DNA of 64,000 nt, from contig JANWLE010000069.1 in NCBI GenBank assembly GCA_025451035.1, positions 117,717 through 181,716 of the forward strand, given 5' to 3'. This stretch comes from Solirubrobacteraceae bacterium (GTDB lineage: Bacteria > Actinomycetota > Thermoleophilia > Solirubrobacterales > Solirubrobacteraceae). Position 1 is the first letter of the stretch. Each line of letters opens with the position of its first letter. A program made the position numbers and the translations under genes. Positions 11,025 through 20,161 of the stretch are shown here, one piece after another. The notes beneath the pieces were generated by a model, which had not been told where the DNA came from, did no database searches, and saw only the letters and a program-made list of their open reading frames with translations.

Positions 11025-12572
11025 GTGAGGCATGGCCAGGATCGCCGGGATGGTGATCAATCTCCTCAGATGAGCCGGCTATCTGATGGCGGCTCTGCGG
11101 TGACGTCTACCCGCGATGGCCCGCGTGACGAGTGCGGGGTGTTCGGGCTGTATGCGCCCGGGCACGATGCCTCGCGGTTGTCGTTCTTCGCCTTGTATGC
11201 GCTGCAGCACCGCGGACAGGAGTCGGCTGGTATCGCGGCCGCGGACAGGGGCGGGCACATCATCACCCGACGTGAGCTGGGACTGGTCAACCAGGTGTTC
11301 ACCGAGAACGATCTGCACACGCTCGCGGGCGAGCTCGCGATTGGGCACGTGCGCTACTCCACGACCGGCTCAAACGCGTGGGAGAACTCACAGCCAGTGC
11401 AGCGCTCGGCCGGAACCAACGGCTCCCACCGGGAGCTCGCGCTGGCTCACAACGGCAATCTCATCAACGCGGTCGAGCTTCACCGCGAGATGCTCGAGGC
11501 CGGGGTCACTTTCAGCTCCACCTCTGACTCGGAGATCATCGCTGCGCTGATCGCGACACACCCAAGCGCGGACGTCGAGGACGCGATCGCTGAGGTGCTG
11601 CCGAGATTGAAGGGAGCGTTCTCGGTCGTCGTGATGACCAAGGACCGGGTCGTCGCCTTCCGTGACCCTCACGGCCTGCGCCCGCTCGCGCTCGGGGCGC
11701 TCGAGCCCGGGGACGACGGCGAGGTGCGCTACTGCGTGGCCAGCGAGTCGTGCGCGTTCGACATCATCGGCGCGAGCTTCATCCGCGACGTCGAGCCGGG
11801 GGAGGTCGTGACGCTCGATGAGTGCGGCCTGACCTCCCGCCAGGTTATGCCGGGCGAGCGTCGCGCGTTCTGCATCTTTGAGTACATCTACTTCGCGCGT
11901 CCGGACTCACGCATGAACGACCAGGTGCTGCAGGTCGCCCGCGGGCGCATGGGCGAGATCCTATGGCGAGAGGCCCCGGTGGACGCCGATCTGGTGATCG
12001 CCGTGCCCGACTCCGGCAATGCCGCTGCGCGTGGCTTGGCGCGGGCGGCTGGCTTGCCGCAGGACGACGGCTTCGTCAAGAACCGATATGTCGCGCGCAC
12101 GTTCATCCAGCCGGGCCAGGAGCTGCGCAAGCACGGGTTGCGCCTGAAGTTCAACCCGCTGCCCGAGGTCGTCGGCGGCAAGCGGCTTGTGGTCGTGGAC
12201 GACTCGATCGTGCGCGGCAACACGACCCGTCAGATCGTGCAGATGCTGCGCGACGCTGGCGCCGCCGAGGTGCACATGCGCATCTCGGCGCCGCCGATCA
12301 AGCATCCCTGCCACTACGGCATCGACATGTCGACGCGCGAGGAGATGATCGCCCACGATCGTACGGTGCAGGAAATTGCAGAGGAGCTTGGCTGCACCTC
12401 CCTTCACTACCTGTCGCTGGAGGGGGTGTATGAGGCGGTGAGGGGAAGTCGCGAGAATCACTGCGACGCTTGTTTCAGCGGCTCCTACCCGCTGGAGGGA
12501 ACAGGTCAGGCGCGGGGCAAGTACGCGCTCGAGGAGTCAACTGGACCAGTCCTGCCGCTGGTACAGGCCTAA
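11025..12572 (+). CDS. purF: Amidophosphoribosyltransferase
   Basis: First committed enzyme of purine synthesis; it makes phosphoribosylamine from PRPP and glutamine. After a propeptide-like N-terminal stretch of about 37 residues comes ECGVFGLYAP, whose Cys38 should become the N-terminal nucleophile. Other motifs are LQHRGQESAGI, the PRPP-binding VVVDDSIVRGNTTRQIV, and the C-terminal NHCDACFSGSYP, which fits the 4Fe-4S cysteines of the Bacillus-type enzyme. The start is GTG 11025, supported by an adjacent -10 element; ATG 11069 and GTG 11100 are alternatives. purM, often next to purF, is absent here. Confidence 0.96.
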   Translation: MRHGQDRRDGDQSPQMSRLSDGGSAVTSTRDGPRDECGVFGLYAPGHDASRLSFFALYALQHRGQESAGIAAADRGGHIITRRELGLVNQVFTENDLHTLAGELAIGHVRYSTTGSNAWENSQPVQRSAGTNGSHRELALAHNGNLINAVELHREMLEAGVTFSSTSDSEIIAALIATHPSADVEDAIAEVLPRLKGAFSVVVMTKDRVVAFRDPHGLRPLALGALEPGDDGEVRYCVASESCAFDIIGASFIRDVEPGEVVTLDECGLTSRQVMPGERRAFCIFEYIYFARPDSRMNDQVLQVARGRMGEILWREAPVDADLVIAVPDSGNAAARGLARAAGLPQDDGFVKNRYVARTFIQPGQELRKHGLRLKFNPLPEVVGGKRLVVVDDSIVRGNTTRQIVQMLRDAGAAEVHMRISAPPIKHPCHYGIDMSTREEMIAHDRTVQEIAEELGCTSLHYLSLEGVYEAVRGSRENHCDACFSGSYPLEGTGQARGKYALEESTGPVLPLVQA

Positions 12573-12590
12573 AAAGCGCTGCGAACGAGG

Positions 12591-12740
12591 CTAGAGAATT
12601 TTGTCCTCGCGTGCGGCTGAGGCGTCGTTGTAGCGGTTGTTATATGGGCGTGGGGTGATGATCTCCCCGCCAGGGAGCGAGCGCAACGCGTTGGCGAGCG
12701 CCGCGATCACCACGCCTATGACTATCAGTGAATCAAGCAC
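12591..12740 (-). CDS. 49-residue single-span membrane peptide
   Basis: A short gene between purF and purN on the minus strand. The GTG start at 12740 is preceded by an excellent AAAAAGGAGG Shine-Dalgarno sequence 6 nt away, which is unusual among these neighbours and strongly suggests translation. Residues about 3-20 (DSLIVIGVVIAALANAL) form one hydrophobic segment. A polar tail of about 28 residues follows, with PRPYNNRYNDASAARED, likely on one face of the membrane. The frame is open further upstream, but that part is Arg-rich and less plausible. I do not recognise the family. A CRP-type operator lies about 70 bp upstream of the start. Confidence 0.72.
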   Translation of the reverse strand: MLDSLIVIGVVIAALANALRSLPGGEIITPRPYNNRYNDASAAREDKIL

Positions 12741-12811
12741 GAGAGACCTCCTTTTTCGGCGCGTTTTGCGCAGTCTCCGTAAGAGTGATACCGCCGCCTC
12801 AGTGGGCCTTC

Positions 12812-12827
12812 TGTGAGGTGAGTCACA
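12812..12827. promoter_or_regulatory. CRP/FNR-type operator
   Basis: TGTGA-N6-TCACA, an exact match to the symmetric consensus of CRP-family regulators, including actinobacterial Crp/GlxR, with flanking C and G extending the dyad to 18 bp. It lies between the divergent 49-residue peptide gene (start 12740) and purN (start 12909). A second overlapping imperfect dyad, 12818-12839, pairs GTGAG/CTCAC and CACAG/CTGTG. Confidence 0.6.
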
Positions 12828-12893
12828 GCCTGTGCTCACGGCATCCTGCGGCTCGATGACCCACCCGCGTGAGGGTCAGTGCAGGCGGAGCGT

Positions 12894-12899
12894 TATCGT
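12894..12899 (+). promoter_or_regulatory. -10 element for leaderless purN
   Basis: TATCGT lies 9 nt before the ATG at 12909, with no ribosome-binding sequence in between. Confidence 0.45.
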
Positions 12900-12908
12900 C
12901 CCCGCCCA

Positions 12909-13538
<630 letters not shown>

Positions 13539-13583
13539 CGGTCGCGATCGCAGGGCAAGGCCCCGGCCGATCGCATAGGTGGA

Positions 13584-13589
13584 TAGTCT
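13584..13589 (+). promoter_or_regulatory. -10 element for leaderless purH
   Basis: TAGTCT followed by 10 nt and ATG at 13600. This is slightly longer than the common spacing, so the transcript may carry zero to a few leader bases. An in-frame GTG at 13579 lies upstream of the element. Confidence 0.4.
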
Positions 13590-13599
13590 GCGAGTCCAG

Positions 13600-15216
13600 A
13601 TGAGTGCCGAGGACGAGAGCTCTGTCACCGCAAGGGAGATGCAGGGCGCTGCACCCGGGCAGGTAAGGGTGAGCCGGGCCTTGCTTTCGGTGTCGGATAA
13701 GACGGGCATCGTTGATTTCGCCCGCGGTCTCGCTGACCTGGGGATCGAGATCGTCTCCACCGGGGGGACCGCCCGGACCCTCAGCGAGGCTGGTCTTCCC
13801 GTGCGCGCGATCGAGGATTTCACCGGTTTCCCGGAGATGATGGATGGCCGTGTCAAGACGCTTCACCCGCGCCTTTATGCGGGGCTGTTGGCGGTGCGCA
13901 GCGAGGAGAGCCATCTGCTGGCCGCCGCAGAGCACGGGATCGAGCCGGTGGACCTCGTATGCGTGAACCTGTATCCGTTCGAGCAGACCCTTGCCCGCGG
14001 TGACGCGACCGAAGAGGAGATAGTCGAGAACATCGATATCGGCGGCCCGACGATGATCCGGGCGGCCGCTAAGAACAGCGCGTATGCCGCAGTCGTAGTC
14101 GACCCGACCGACTATGCGGGCGTGCTTGCGGAGCTCCGCGGATCTGGTGGGCAGATATCGCTCGACATGCGCGCTCGGCTGCGAGCCACCGCGTTCGCAT
14201 GCACCGCGCGTTACGACGCCGCTATCTCGCGCTGGTGTGCAAGCAAACTGTACGAGGGCTTTCCCCCGACGTGGGCGGCGAGCTACCGGAAGGTCATGGA
14301 TCTGCGCTACGGGGAGAACCCCCACCAGCAGGCCGCCTACTACGCCGAAGCGGGCGCGCGCACCCACCTACTCGACGGGGTCATCCAGCTGCACGGCAAG
14401 GAGCTGTCGTTCAACAACCTGCTCGACTTGTCTTCCGCGCGCGAGCTGGTAGAAGAGTTCGAGGAGCCCGCATGCGCGATTCTCAAGCACAACAACCCCT
14501 GCGGCTGCGCTTTGGGCGAGAGCGGGCAGATCGCCTACGAACGGGCCTTCGCGTGCGACCCATTGAGCGCATTCGGCGGCGTTATAGCTGTGAACCGGCC
14601 CGTCGACCGCGCCTTCGCCGAGGTGCTGTCCGAGCAGTTCGTTGAGGTGCTGCTCGCCCCTGGCTTCAACCAGGAGGCGCTCGAGGTGCTCACCCGCAAG
14701 AAGAACGTGCGCCTGCTCGAACTGGCCGAGTGGCACAAGCAGCCGGCGGGGGTCGAGGAGAAGCCTGTGCTTGGCGGGGTGCTCGCGCAGACTCGCGACG
14801 TAGTCAGCGAGACCCGCGAGCAGATGCAGACCGTCACCGGCACACAACCCAGCGAGGAACAGTGGGATGACCTTCTGTTCGCCTGGCGCGTTTGCCGACA
14901 TGTTCGCTCCAACGCGATCGTGATCGCCCACCGGCGGGCGACGATCGGCATCGGCGCGGGCCAGATGAGCCGCGTCGATGCGGTGAGCATCGCCGTGGAG
15001 AAGGCTCGTGCTGCCCAGCCTGAGCTTATGGCTGGATCCGCTTTGGCTTCGGACGCGTTCTTCCCCTTCTCCGATGGGCCGGAGCTTGCGATCAAGGCCG
15101 GTGTCACGGCGATCATCCAGCCGGGCGGATCAGTTCGCGACCAAGACACGATCTCCCTCGCGGATGACTCCGGCGTAGCAATGGTGATGACCGGCGTCCG
15201 TCACTTCCGCCACTGA
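13600..15216 (+). CDS. purH: AICAR transformylase / IMP cyclohydrolase
   Basis: Bifunctional enzyme for the last two steps to IMP. The N-terminal MGS-like cyclohydrolase domain starts at RALLSVSDKTGIVDFA and includes GRVKTLHPRLYAG. The transformylase domain contains RYGENPHQQAAYY and the catalytic Lys-His in ILKHNNPCG. The C-terminus ends with the typical GVRHFRH. From ATG 13600 it is 538 residues; from GTG 13579 it would be 545. About 25 acidic or polar residues precede the conserved core. It converges on a GGDEF gene, with a hairpin between the two stops. Confidence 0.96.
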   Translation: MSAEDESSVTAREMQGAAPGQVRVSRALLSVSDKTGIVDFARGLADLGIEIVSTGGTARTLSEAGLPVRAIEDFTGFPEMMDGRVKTLHPRLYAGLLAVRSEESHLLAAAEHGIEPVDLVCVNLYPFEQTLARGDATEEEIVENIDIGGPTMIRAAAKNSAYAAVVVDPTDYAGVLAELRGSGGQISLDMRARLRATAFACTARYDAAISRWCASKLYEGFPPTWAASYRKVMDLRYGENPHQQAAYYAEAGARTHLLDGVIQLHGKELSFNNLLDLSSARELVEEFEEPACAILKHNNPCGCALGESGQIAYERAFACDPLSAFGGVIAVNRPVDRAFAEVLSEQFVEVLLAPGFNQEALEVLTRKKNVRLLELAEWHKQPAGVEEKPVLGGVLAQTRDVVSETREQMQTVTGTQPSEEQWDDLLFAWRVCRHVRSNAIVIAHRRATIGIGAGQMSRVDAVSIAVEKARAAQPELMAGSALASDAFFPFSDGPELAIKAGVTAIIQPGGSVRDQDTISLADDSGVAMVMTGVRHFRH

Positions 15217-15233
15217 CGGGTGTGTGGAGTAGC

Positions 15234-15252
15234 TGGCGCTGAAGCAGCGCTA
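15234..15252. terminator. Hairpin between convergent purH and GGDEF genes
   Basis: GCGCTG-AAG-CAGCGC, extended by a G-T wobble and a T-A pair, between the two convergent stop codons. No T-tract follows. It could act as a weak bidirectional terminator. Confidence 0.35.
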
Positions 15253-15260
15253 CGGGGTAG

Positions 15261-16352
15261 TCAGACAGCAAGCCGCAGCGCCTGCTCGTCGGCGTCCGCC
15301 GCGGCGAGCCTTGTTGCCTTTGGGCTGGCGACAACGACCCGGTTGCGGCCTGTTCGCTTGGCCTCATAGAGGGCTTCGTCGGCGGCCTTGAACAATCCTT
15401 CATAGTCGACTGACTCTCCCAGGCCAGTGCTCAGGCCAAGCGAGATCGTGACCTGCATACCGGTCGGTCGCAGCTGCTCCATCGTGGCACGCAGCCGCTC
15501 GGCTGTTTTCTGCGCGTCGGCGGAGCCAATACCGGGCAGCACGATCAAGAACTCCTCACCCCCGAGGCGGTAGGCGAGCTCGAAAGAGCGCAGTTGCTTG
15601 CGTAGCTCGTAGGCGATGTCCTGCAGCACCGCGTCTCCGCGGTCGTGGCCACAGCTGTCGTTGATCGCCTTGAAGTTGTCGACGTCACACAGCAGCAGGC
15701 TCACTGGCTGGCCGCTGAGCCGCGCCTGATAGGTGATCTCGATGAATCTCGGTAGGAGCGTGTTGCGATTGAACAGGCCAGTGAGTGGGTCGAGGATCGC
15801 CTCGCCGCGATGATGCAGCTCGGCGTCCTCCAACGCCCATACGATCGAGACGACCCCGGCGAGCAGCGCGAGCGTAGCTATGAGCAGGACGGGATCGTGA
15901 AATGTGGAGCGGGGATCAACACCGATGGTTGAGATCAAAATCAGGACGATGGTGAGGACCAGTGCCGCCACCACCACCCGAGGACGAAAGCGTGCTGCCA
16001 CCATTGCGCTCGGAAGAACCATCCAGGGAAGGGCTGGGCTCTGCGGCCCGCCGCTGAACGCAACCCCCACGCTCAAAAGCAGCAGCGTGATCACGATCGC
16101 CGCAGCGCTCACGATCTCCGGCCTCGGGCTCGTGTGGATCCGCCTTTCGACGTTCACGAAGTTGAGTGTCGCCAGGGCAAACAGGACTAGCGTCCACCAG
16201 CCGACCCAAGGAGCGGAGGCGAGCAGCGCGACACCGACTGCGATCGACCCGATCATCCTGATCACGCGGACACGATCGTTGCCGTCGATGACGCGGGCGC
16301 GATCGAGCTCCGTCGGACACAGCCACCAACCGGTCTTCTGCCTCGCGCTCAT
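15261..16352 (-). CDS. Membrane-bound diguanylate cyclase (GGDEF)
   Basis: Predicted to make cyclic di-GMP from two GTP. Roughly the first 190 residues hold about six hydrophobic segments, a membrane sensor I cannot assign to a named family. A GGDEF domain follows: DPLTGLFNRN, CDVDNFKAINDSCGHDRGD and the active-site RLGGEEF. The product-inhibition site five residues before GGEEF reads RSFE instead of RxxD, so feedback inhibition may be weakened. I chose ATG 16352 (363 residues); the frame remains open to 16496. It is divergent from the first giant secreted gene across about 410 bp. Confidence 0.88.
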   Translation of the reverse strand: MSARQKTGWWLCPTELDRARVIDGNDRVRVIRMIGSIAVGVALLASAPWVGWWTLVLFALATLNFVNVERRIHTSPRPEIVSAAAIVITLLLLSVGVAFSGGPQSPALPWMVLPSAMVAARFRPRVVVAALVLTIVLILISTIGVDPRSTFHDPVLLIATLALLAGVVSIVWALEDAELHHRGEAILDPLTGLFNRNTLLPRFIEITYQARLSGQPVSLLLCDVDNFKAINDSCGHDRGDAVLQDIAYELRKQLRSFELAYRLGGEEFLIVLPGIGSADAQKTAERLRATMEQLRPTGMQVTISLGLSTGLGESVDYEGLFKAADEALYEAKRTGRNRVVVASPKATRLAAADADEQALRLAV

Positions 16353-16603
16353 CACCGACGGTTCGGCATCCCACTTCCTGACCTTGAGGGGGTAGCGAGC
16401 TCTACGCCGCAAAATGGCAGGACTTGGGTTAGGGGCAGTCGACGTATGTTTGACCGCCAGGAGAGGGTAACCAGAGCTGGGCCTACGCTTGGTCAAGCGC
16501 CAGGCGCGGCCTGCCCATTCAAGTCAACGGTCACCTGCAATCAAATGGAATAAGGCAGGATCGAGGGGAACATCTTTTTACAGGAAGCCTGTCGTCATAG
16601 GAA

Positions 16604-16618
16604 TGGCCAAAAAGGCCA
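16604..16618. repeat. Inverted repeat TGGCC-A5-GGCCA
   Basis: Perfect 5-bp arms with an all-A loop in the upstream region of the first giant secreted gene. A further TTTGGCCA copy lies at 16635-16642. It is a candidate operator or transcript hairpin. Confidence 0.4.
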
Positions 16619-16650
16619 ACTGGGGCCCGTTGCTTTGGCCATCAGGGACA

Positions 16651-16674
16651 TGCGGTTTTTCCGCAGATATCTGC
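16651..16674. repeat. Overlapping hairpin and 12-bp palindrome
   Basis: TGCGG-TTTTT-CCGCA (16651-16665) overlaps the perfect palindrome GCAGATATCTGC (16663-16674). They share three bases, so the two structures are mutually exclusive in RNA. The pair sits about 90 bp upstream of the secreted gene start and may be a protein-binding site or a switchable leader. Confidence 0.45.
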
Positions 16675-16762
16675 TTGCATCTACCGATGGCGCGACCTTT
16701 AGCCCTACCTAGCGTTGCCGTGAGGAGATGAGGTTTGCGACGCCAACAGGAGGAGAGTCGTC

Positions 16763-19700
16763 ATGAGGGTTGCTGCGCGGTCTTTTCTGCCGGGGGCGCT
16801 CGTCGCCGCGATGCTTGTGACTCTGGCGCCGGCTGCCGCATCTGCCGCTGAATTCGGAGTGGAACGGTTCTTCGCGGCAAATTGCGTTCAGTTGCATGAA
16901 AAATGCGCCGAAGAACCGATCACGACATATCCGACTGAACCGACTCTGAGCGAAGCCTATACGCAGGCAGCGGGGCATCCACCTTGGGGTGCGACCACCT
17001 TCAAGATCAACACCGAAGGAACCTTCCCCAACGAAGCCCCGTCCGGCATCTTGACGTCCGGGCCGGTAACTCATGTCCGCACCGACGTTGCTCCCGGCGT
17101 CAGCACCGATCCGGAGGCAGTTCCCAAGTGCTCGTTTGCCGAATTCGGCGGAGAAGCTATACCGGGCTCAGGCCTGTTCCCCGCGCCGAACTGCAAAACC
17201 GAAACCGAAATCGGCGAAAACAAGGTCGTCGTTTGGCTTGGGCCGAAACCTTCGCCGGAAGGTGGAGATCTGCCACTGCATGGAAAGGTCTACAACCTGA
17301 TCCAGCCCGAAGGTCTGGCGTCGGACTTCGGCGTCGCGCTCGAACTGCCAATGGCGGTAAGCGCAGCGGCGCTTGCCAAGGGCTTCAAAGAAGCGGAAGA
17401 AAAAGGTGCGGTGCCAGGTGTCGGCGGCTTTCCCTCGCTTCCCGAACAGGCATTCCTCGAGGCCCAGCAATACTACGCGCACACCTTGATCGAAGGTCAC
17501 ATCGAATGGGCAGGCGACTACCACGACTACTACGAAATCAACGTCTCGCCAAAGACTCCATTGATCTCCTCGCGGCTGGTGCTCAAAGGCAACATCTTGC
17601 TGGCTGGAAAAGAAAACGGTGGGTTCATCACCAACCCAAGCCGTTGCGAAGGGCCTGGTCCTCTCACCACCAACACCGTGTCGCTCAAAGCTGCGGCGGG
17701 TCAGGAAGGCACGAAGACCTACACGACCCCCATTGGTCCCGCGGGTTGTCTGGGAGAAGCCGGGTTCACCGCGCCGCCGTTCGAACCAAGCTTTGCTCTG
17801 ATTTCTGAAACGAGTCAGTCCGACTTGCCGAACGGGCTGACAACCGAAGTGAGTTTGCCGCATGACCCGAGCCCAACAGGAATAGATAGCTCGCAGTTGC
17901 GCAACGCAACGGTCGTGCTGCCCGAAGGCATGAGCCTAAACCCGTCGGCTGCACACGGCTTGGTCGCATGCACACCGACACAGTTCGGGATAAAAACCCG
18001 CAGAGCCGTGGAATGCCCACTCGAATCAAGGGTTGCCACGGTGCAGCTCACAGTCCCTGATCTGCCGGCGAGTGAACCGCTCGAAGGCAACGTCTATCTA
18101 GGCGGCGGGCCAACTATCGAAAACCCGCCCTACAAGCTCTATGTGGACGCAGAGTCTGCGCGCTACGGCATCTCGACACGCCTTGAAGGAACTGTCACGC
18201 CGAATGAAGCGACAGGTCGTCTGACCACGACGTTCCTCAACAATCCCGAACAGCCGTTCACCAACATCAAGCTCAACTTCGGCGTGCGCGGCAATGCGCT
18301 GGCGCCGATCGCAAACCCGCTCAGTTGCGGGACGGCGCTGACGGAAACGAGTTTCGTTCCATATACAGGTGGCCCGACGAAGACGCCGACTTTTGGGTTC
18401 ATAGTCGATAGCAATGGCAAAGGCGGCGCATGTGCCTCGCCGCTGCCCTTCTCGCTGAGCCAAAGCACCGAAGATCACCCAACGACGGGTGCTGCCAACA
18501 CGAACTTCACGTTCAACCTCACGCGGGCAGATGGCCAGCAGTACCTATCAAAGGTAAGCACGACCCTGCCCGAGGGGCTCGTCGGCAAGATCCCGGCTGT
18601 GCCACTGTGCGGTGAACCACAGGCAAACGCGGGCACATGCCCGGAAAGCTCGCGGATCGGCACGGCTACCGTAACCGTTGGATCCGGCAGCGCCCCCTCG
18701 CAGTTCTCAGGGCCCGTGTATCTCACCGGTCCCACAGGCAAAGACCCATACGGGATGACGGTGGTGATCAACGCCGCGGTCGGCCCCTTCAACCTAGGGC
18801 CGGTGGTCGTGCGTGCCGGGATCGCGGTCGATCAGTTCACGACGCGCGTCACGGTGACAAGCGAGCTTCCGACGATTATCAAGGGCATCCCGACTCGCCT
18901 GAGGACCCTGAGCGTCGCCGTCAATAGGCAGGGCTTTTTGATCAACCCAACCAACTGTGGCCCGCTGGCGACGGAATCGTCGCTGACCTCCACGCTCGGG
19001 GGCACGCAGGTTGTGTCTACGCCATTCCAGGCGACCGAATGCGCCTCACTAGCGTTCGCCCCGAAGCTGACTGCGTCGACTAGTGGTAAGGCCTCGAAAG
19101 CGAACGGGACTTCGTTCAAGGTCAAGATCGGCTATCCCGTCGGGGTGCAGGCGAACGTCAAGTCTGTCTTCACGCAGCTGCCCAAGCAACTGCCCTCACG
19201 CCTGTCGACGCTCAGGCAGGCGTGCGTTGAAGCAACGTTCAACGCCAATCCCGCGGCGTGTCCCGCTGGTTCTCGTGTAGGTACGGCGACGGCGATCACC
19301 CCAGTCTTGCCGGGACAGATGACCGGGCCGGCCTATTTCGTCTCACACGGAGGGGCGGCGTTTCCTGATCTCGACCTCGTACTGAGCGGCAACGGCGTGA
19401 CCGTGATCCTGGTCGGCAACACCAACATCACAAAGGGGATCACGACCACAACGTTCGCGTCGGTGCCCGATGTGCCGGTCTCTAGCTTCGAATTGAGTCT
19501 GCCGGCGGGTAAGAACTCGGCGCTGTCGGCCAACGGCAACCTGTGCGCAAAGCCGCTCTCCATGCCGACGACGATCACCGCCCAGAACGGCAAGGTCCTC
19601 AAACAGAACACGCGCATCTCGGTTCCCGGTTGCGGCGTGCAGATCATCTCCCACCGGGTGCACGGCCACCATGTGATCCTGAAGCTGCAGGTGCCTGCAG

Positions 19701-19948
19701 CCGGAAAGCTCACCGTAGGTGGCTCGTTCCTGCAGGTCCTCCACCGTACGGCGAGAGGAGCAGGGCGACTGACAGTCTCGGTCGCTCTCACCCGCTCCGG
19801 AGTCAACCTGCTCAATCTGCATGGCATCCTGCGAACACGCGTAAAGGTGCGCTTCGTCCCGAGCAAAGGCCGTGCGTCTACCGCGCAGGCGAGCGTGACG
19901 TTCAAGTCGCATGGCCGCCCACCTCGGCGTGAACCAGGACGAGGCTAG
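16763..19948 (+). CDS. Giant secreted 18-cysteine repeat protein, copy 1
   Basis: A 1061-residue exported protein. The Sec signal peptide (residues 1 to about 29) ends in ASA-A, and the mature protein opens with FGVERF. Eighteen cysteines follow: C41 and C48, then four sets of four (123/144/295/329, 403/418/522/557, 616/626/732/760, 821/833/928/957). Each set marks a repeat of about 205-280 residues with an LPxGL-like strand, a CPxxSR[VI][AG]T segment, an NPxxCG-like segment and a closing Cys. Residues 960-1048 form a basic beta-rich C-terminal domain. I see no cell-wall sorting signal or C-terminal membrane anchor. The Shine-Dalgarno sequence AGGAGGAG precedes the ATG. About nine in ten Glu codons are GAA, unlike the GAG-rich neighbours. 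Function unknown. Confidence 0.85.
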   Translation: MRVAARSFLPGALVAAMLVTLAPAAASAAEFGVERFFAANCVQLHEKCAEEPITTYPTEPTLSEAYTQAAGHPPWGATTFKINTEGTFPNEAPSGILTSGPVTHVRTDVAPGVSTDPEAVPKCSFAEFGGEAIPGSGLFPAPNCKTETEIGENKVVVWLGPKPSPEGGDLPLHGKVYNLIQPEGLASDFGVALELPMAVSAAALAKGFKEAEEKGAVPGVGGFPSLPEQAFLEAQQYYAHTLIEGHIEWAGDYHDYYEINVSPKTPLISSRLVLKGNILLAGKENGGFITNPSRCEGPGPLTTNTVSLKAAAGQEGTKTYTTPIGPAGCLGEAGFTAPPFEPSFALISETSQSDLPNGLTTEVSLPHDPSPTGIDSSQLRNATVVLPEGMSLNPSAAHGLVACTPTQFGIKTRRAVECPLESRVATVQLTVPDLPASEPLEGNVYLGGGPTIENPPYKLYVDAESARYGISTRLEGTVTPNEATGRLTTTFLNNPEQPFTNIKLNFGVRGNALAPIANPLSCGTALTETSFVPYTGGPTKTPTFGFIVDSNGKGGACASPLPFSLSQSTEDHPTTGAANTNFTFNLTRADGQQYLSKVSTTLPEGLVGKIPAVPLCGEPQANAGTCPESSRIGTATVTVGSGSAPSQFSGPVYLTGPTGKDPYGMTVVINAAVGPFNLGPVVVRAGIAVDQFTTRVTVTSELPTIIKGIPTRLRTLSVAVNRQGFLINPTNCGPLATESSLTSTLGGTQVVSTPFQATECASLAFAPKLTASTSGKASKANGTSFKVKIGYPVGVQANVKSVFTQLPKQLPSRLSTLRQACVEATFNANPAACPAGSRVGTATAITPVLPGQMTGPAYFVSHGGAAFPDLDLVLSGNGVTVILVGNTNITKGITTTTFASVPDVPVSSFELSLPAGKNSALSANGNLCAKPLSMPTTITAQNGKVLKQNTRISVPGCGVQIISHRVHGHHVILKLQVPAAGKLTVGGSFLQVLHRTARGAGRLTVSVALTRSGVNLLNLHGILRTRVKVRFVPSKGRASTAQASVTFKSHGRPPRREPGRG

Positions 19949-19960
19949 CCGGCCTGGTTC
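19931..19960 (+). repeat. Inverted repeat across the stop codon of copy 1
   Basis: GAACCAGG at 19931-19938 pairs perfectly with CCTGGTTC at 19953-19960. The loop contains the TAG stop. It shares the CCAG/CTGG core with the hairpin just downstream and may be part of a compound terminator. Confidence 0.4.
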
Positions 19961-19966
19961 GAAGCG

Positions 19967-20007
19967 ACGCGGAAACCAGCATGGCTAGGTGCGCCTGGTT
20001 TCCGCGT
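19967..20007 (+). terminator. 13-bp perfect hairpin after copy 1
   Basis: ACGCGGAAACCAG at 19967-19979 pairs perfectly with CTGGTTTCCGCGT at 19995-20007 across a 15-nt loop. No T-tract follows, as is common for actinobacterial terminators. It would separate copy 1 from copy 2. Confidence 0.6.
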
Positions 20008-20161
20008 TAGTGGTCTGCTGGAAGGCCTAAGACGCGCCAGCTGTGCGGATCTCCGTGCCGAGCGCGGGGATGCCATTCCCTCCGCTGATTAGAGCCGGCG
20101 ATACGGGGTATTACGCACCCGGATGCCAGATAGCACCAAGACGGGCACGGGAGGGAGAGCT

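Larger units (their letters stand above)
16353..16762. other. 410-bp intergenic region with clustered dyads
   Basis: No convincing gene. It is less GC-rich than its neighbours, with runs of T and A, and probably carries the promoters of the divergent GGDEF gene and secreted-protein gene. It contains three compact inverted repeats between 16604 and 16674. The Shine-Dalgarno sequence AGGAGGAG for the secreted gene is at its right edge. Confidence 0.5.

Noticed and set aside
13579..13599. GTG 13579 as the purH start.
   Set aside because: The -10 element TAGTCT lies downstream of it, so a transcript from that promoter would not contain this codon.
16489..16731. An 80-codon frame on the plus strand in the long intergenic region.
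   Set aside because: No ribosome-binding site, an irregular composition, and it runs through the hairpin cluster; looks non-coding.
16550..16762. c-di-GMP riboswitch upstream of the giant secreted gene.
   Set aside because: The characteristic conserved bases of the GEMM classes are not visible; only simple hairpins are present.
19950..19965. A tRNA-like GGTTCGAAGC sequence after the first secreted gene.
   Set aside because: No acceptor or anticodon stem can be formed around it; it is part of the terminator repeats.
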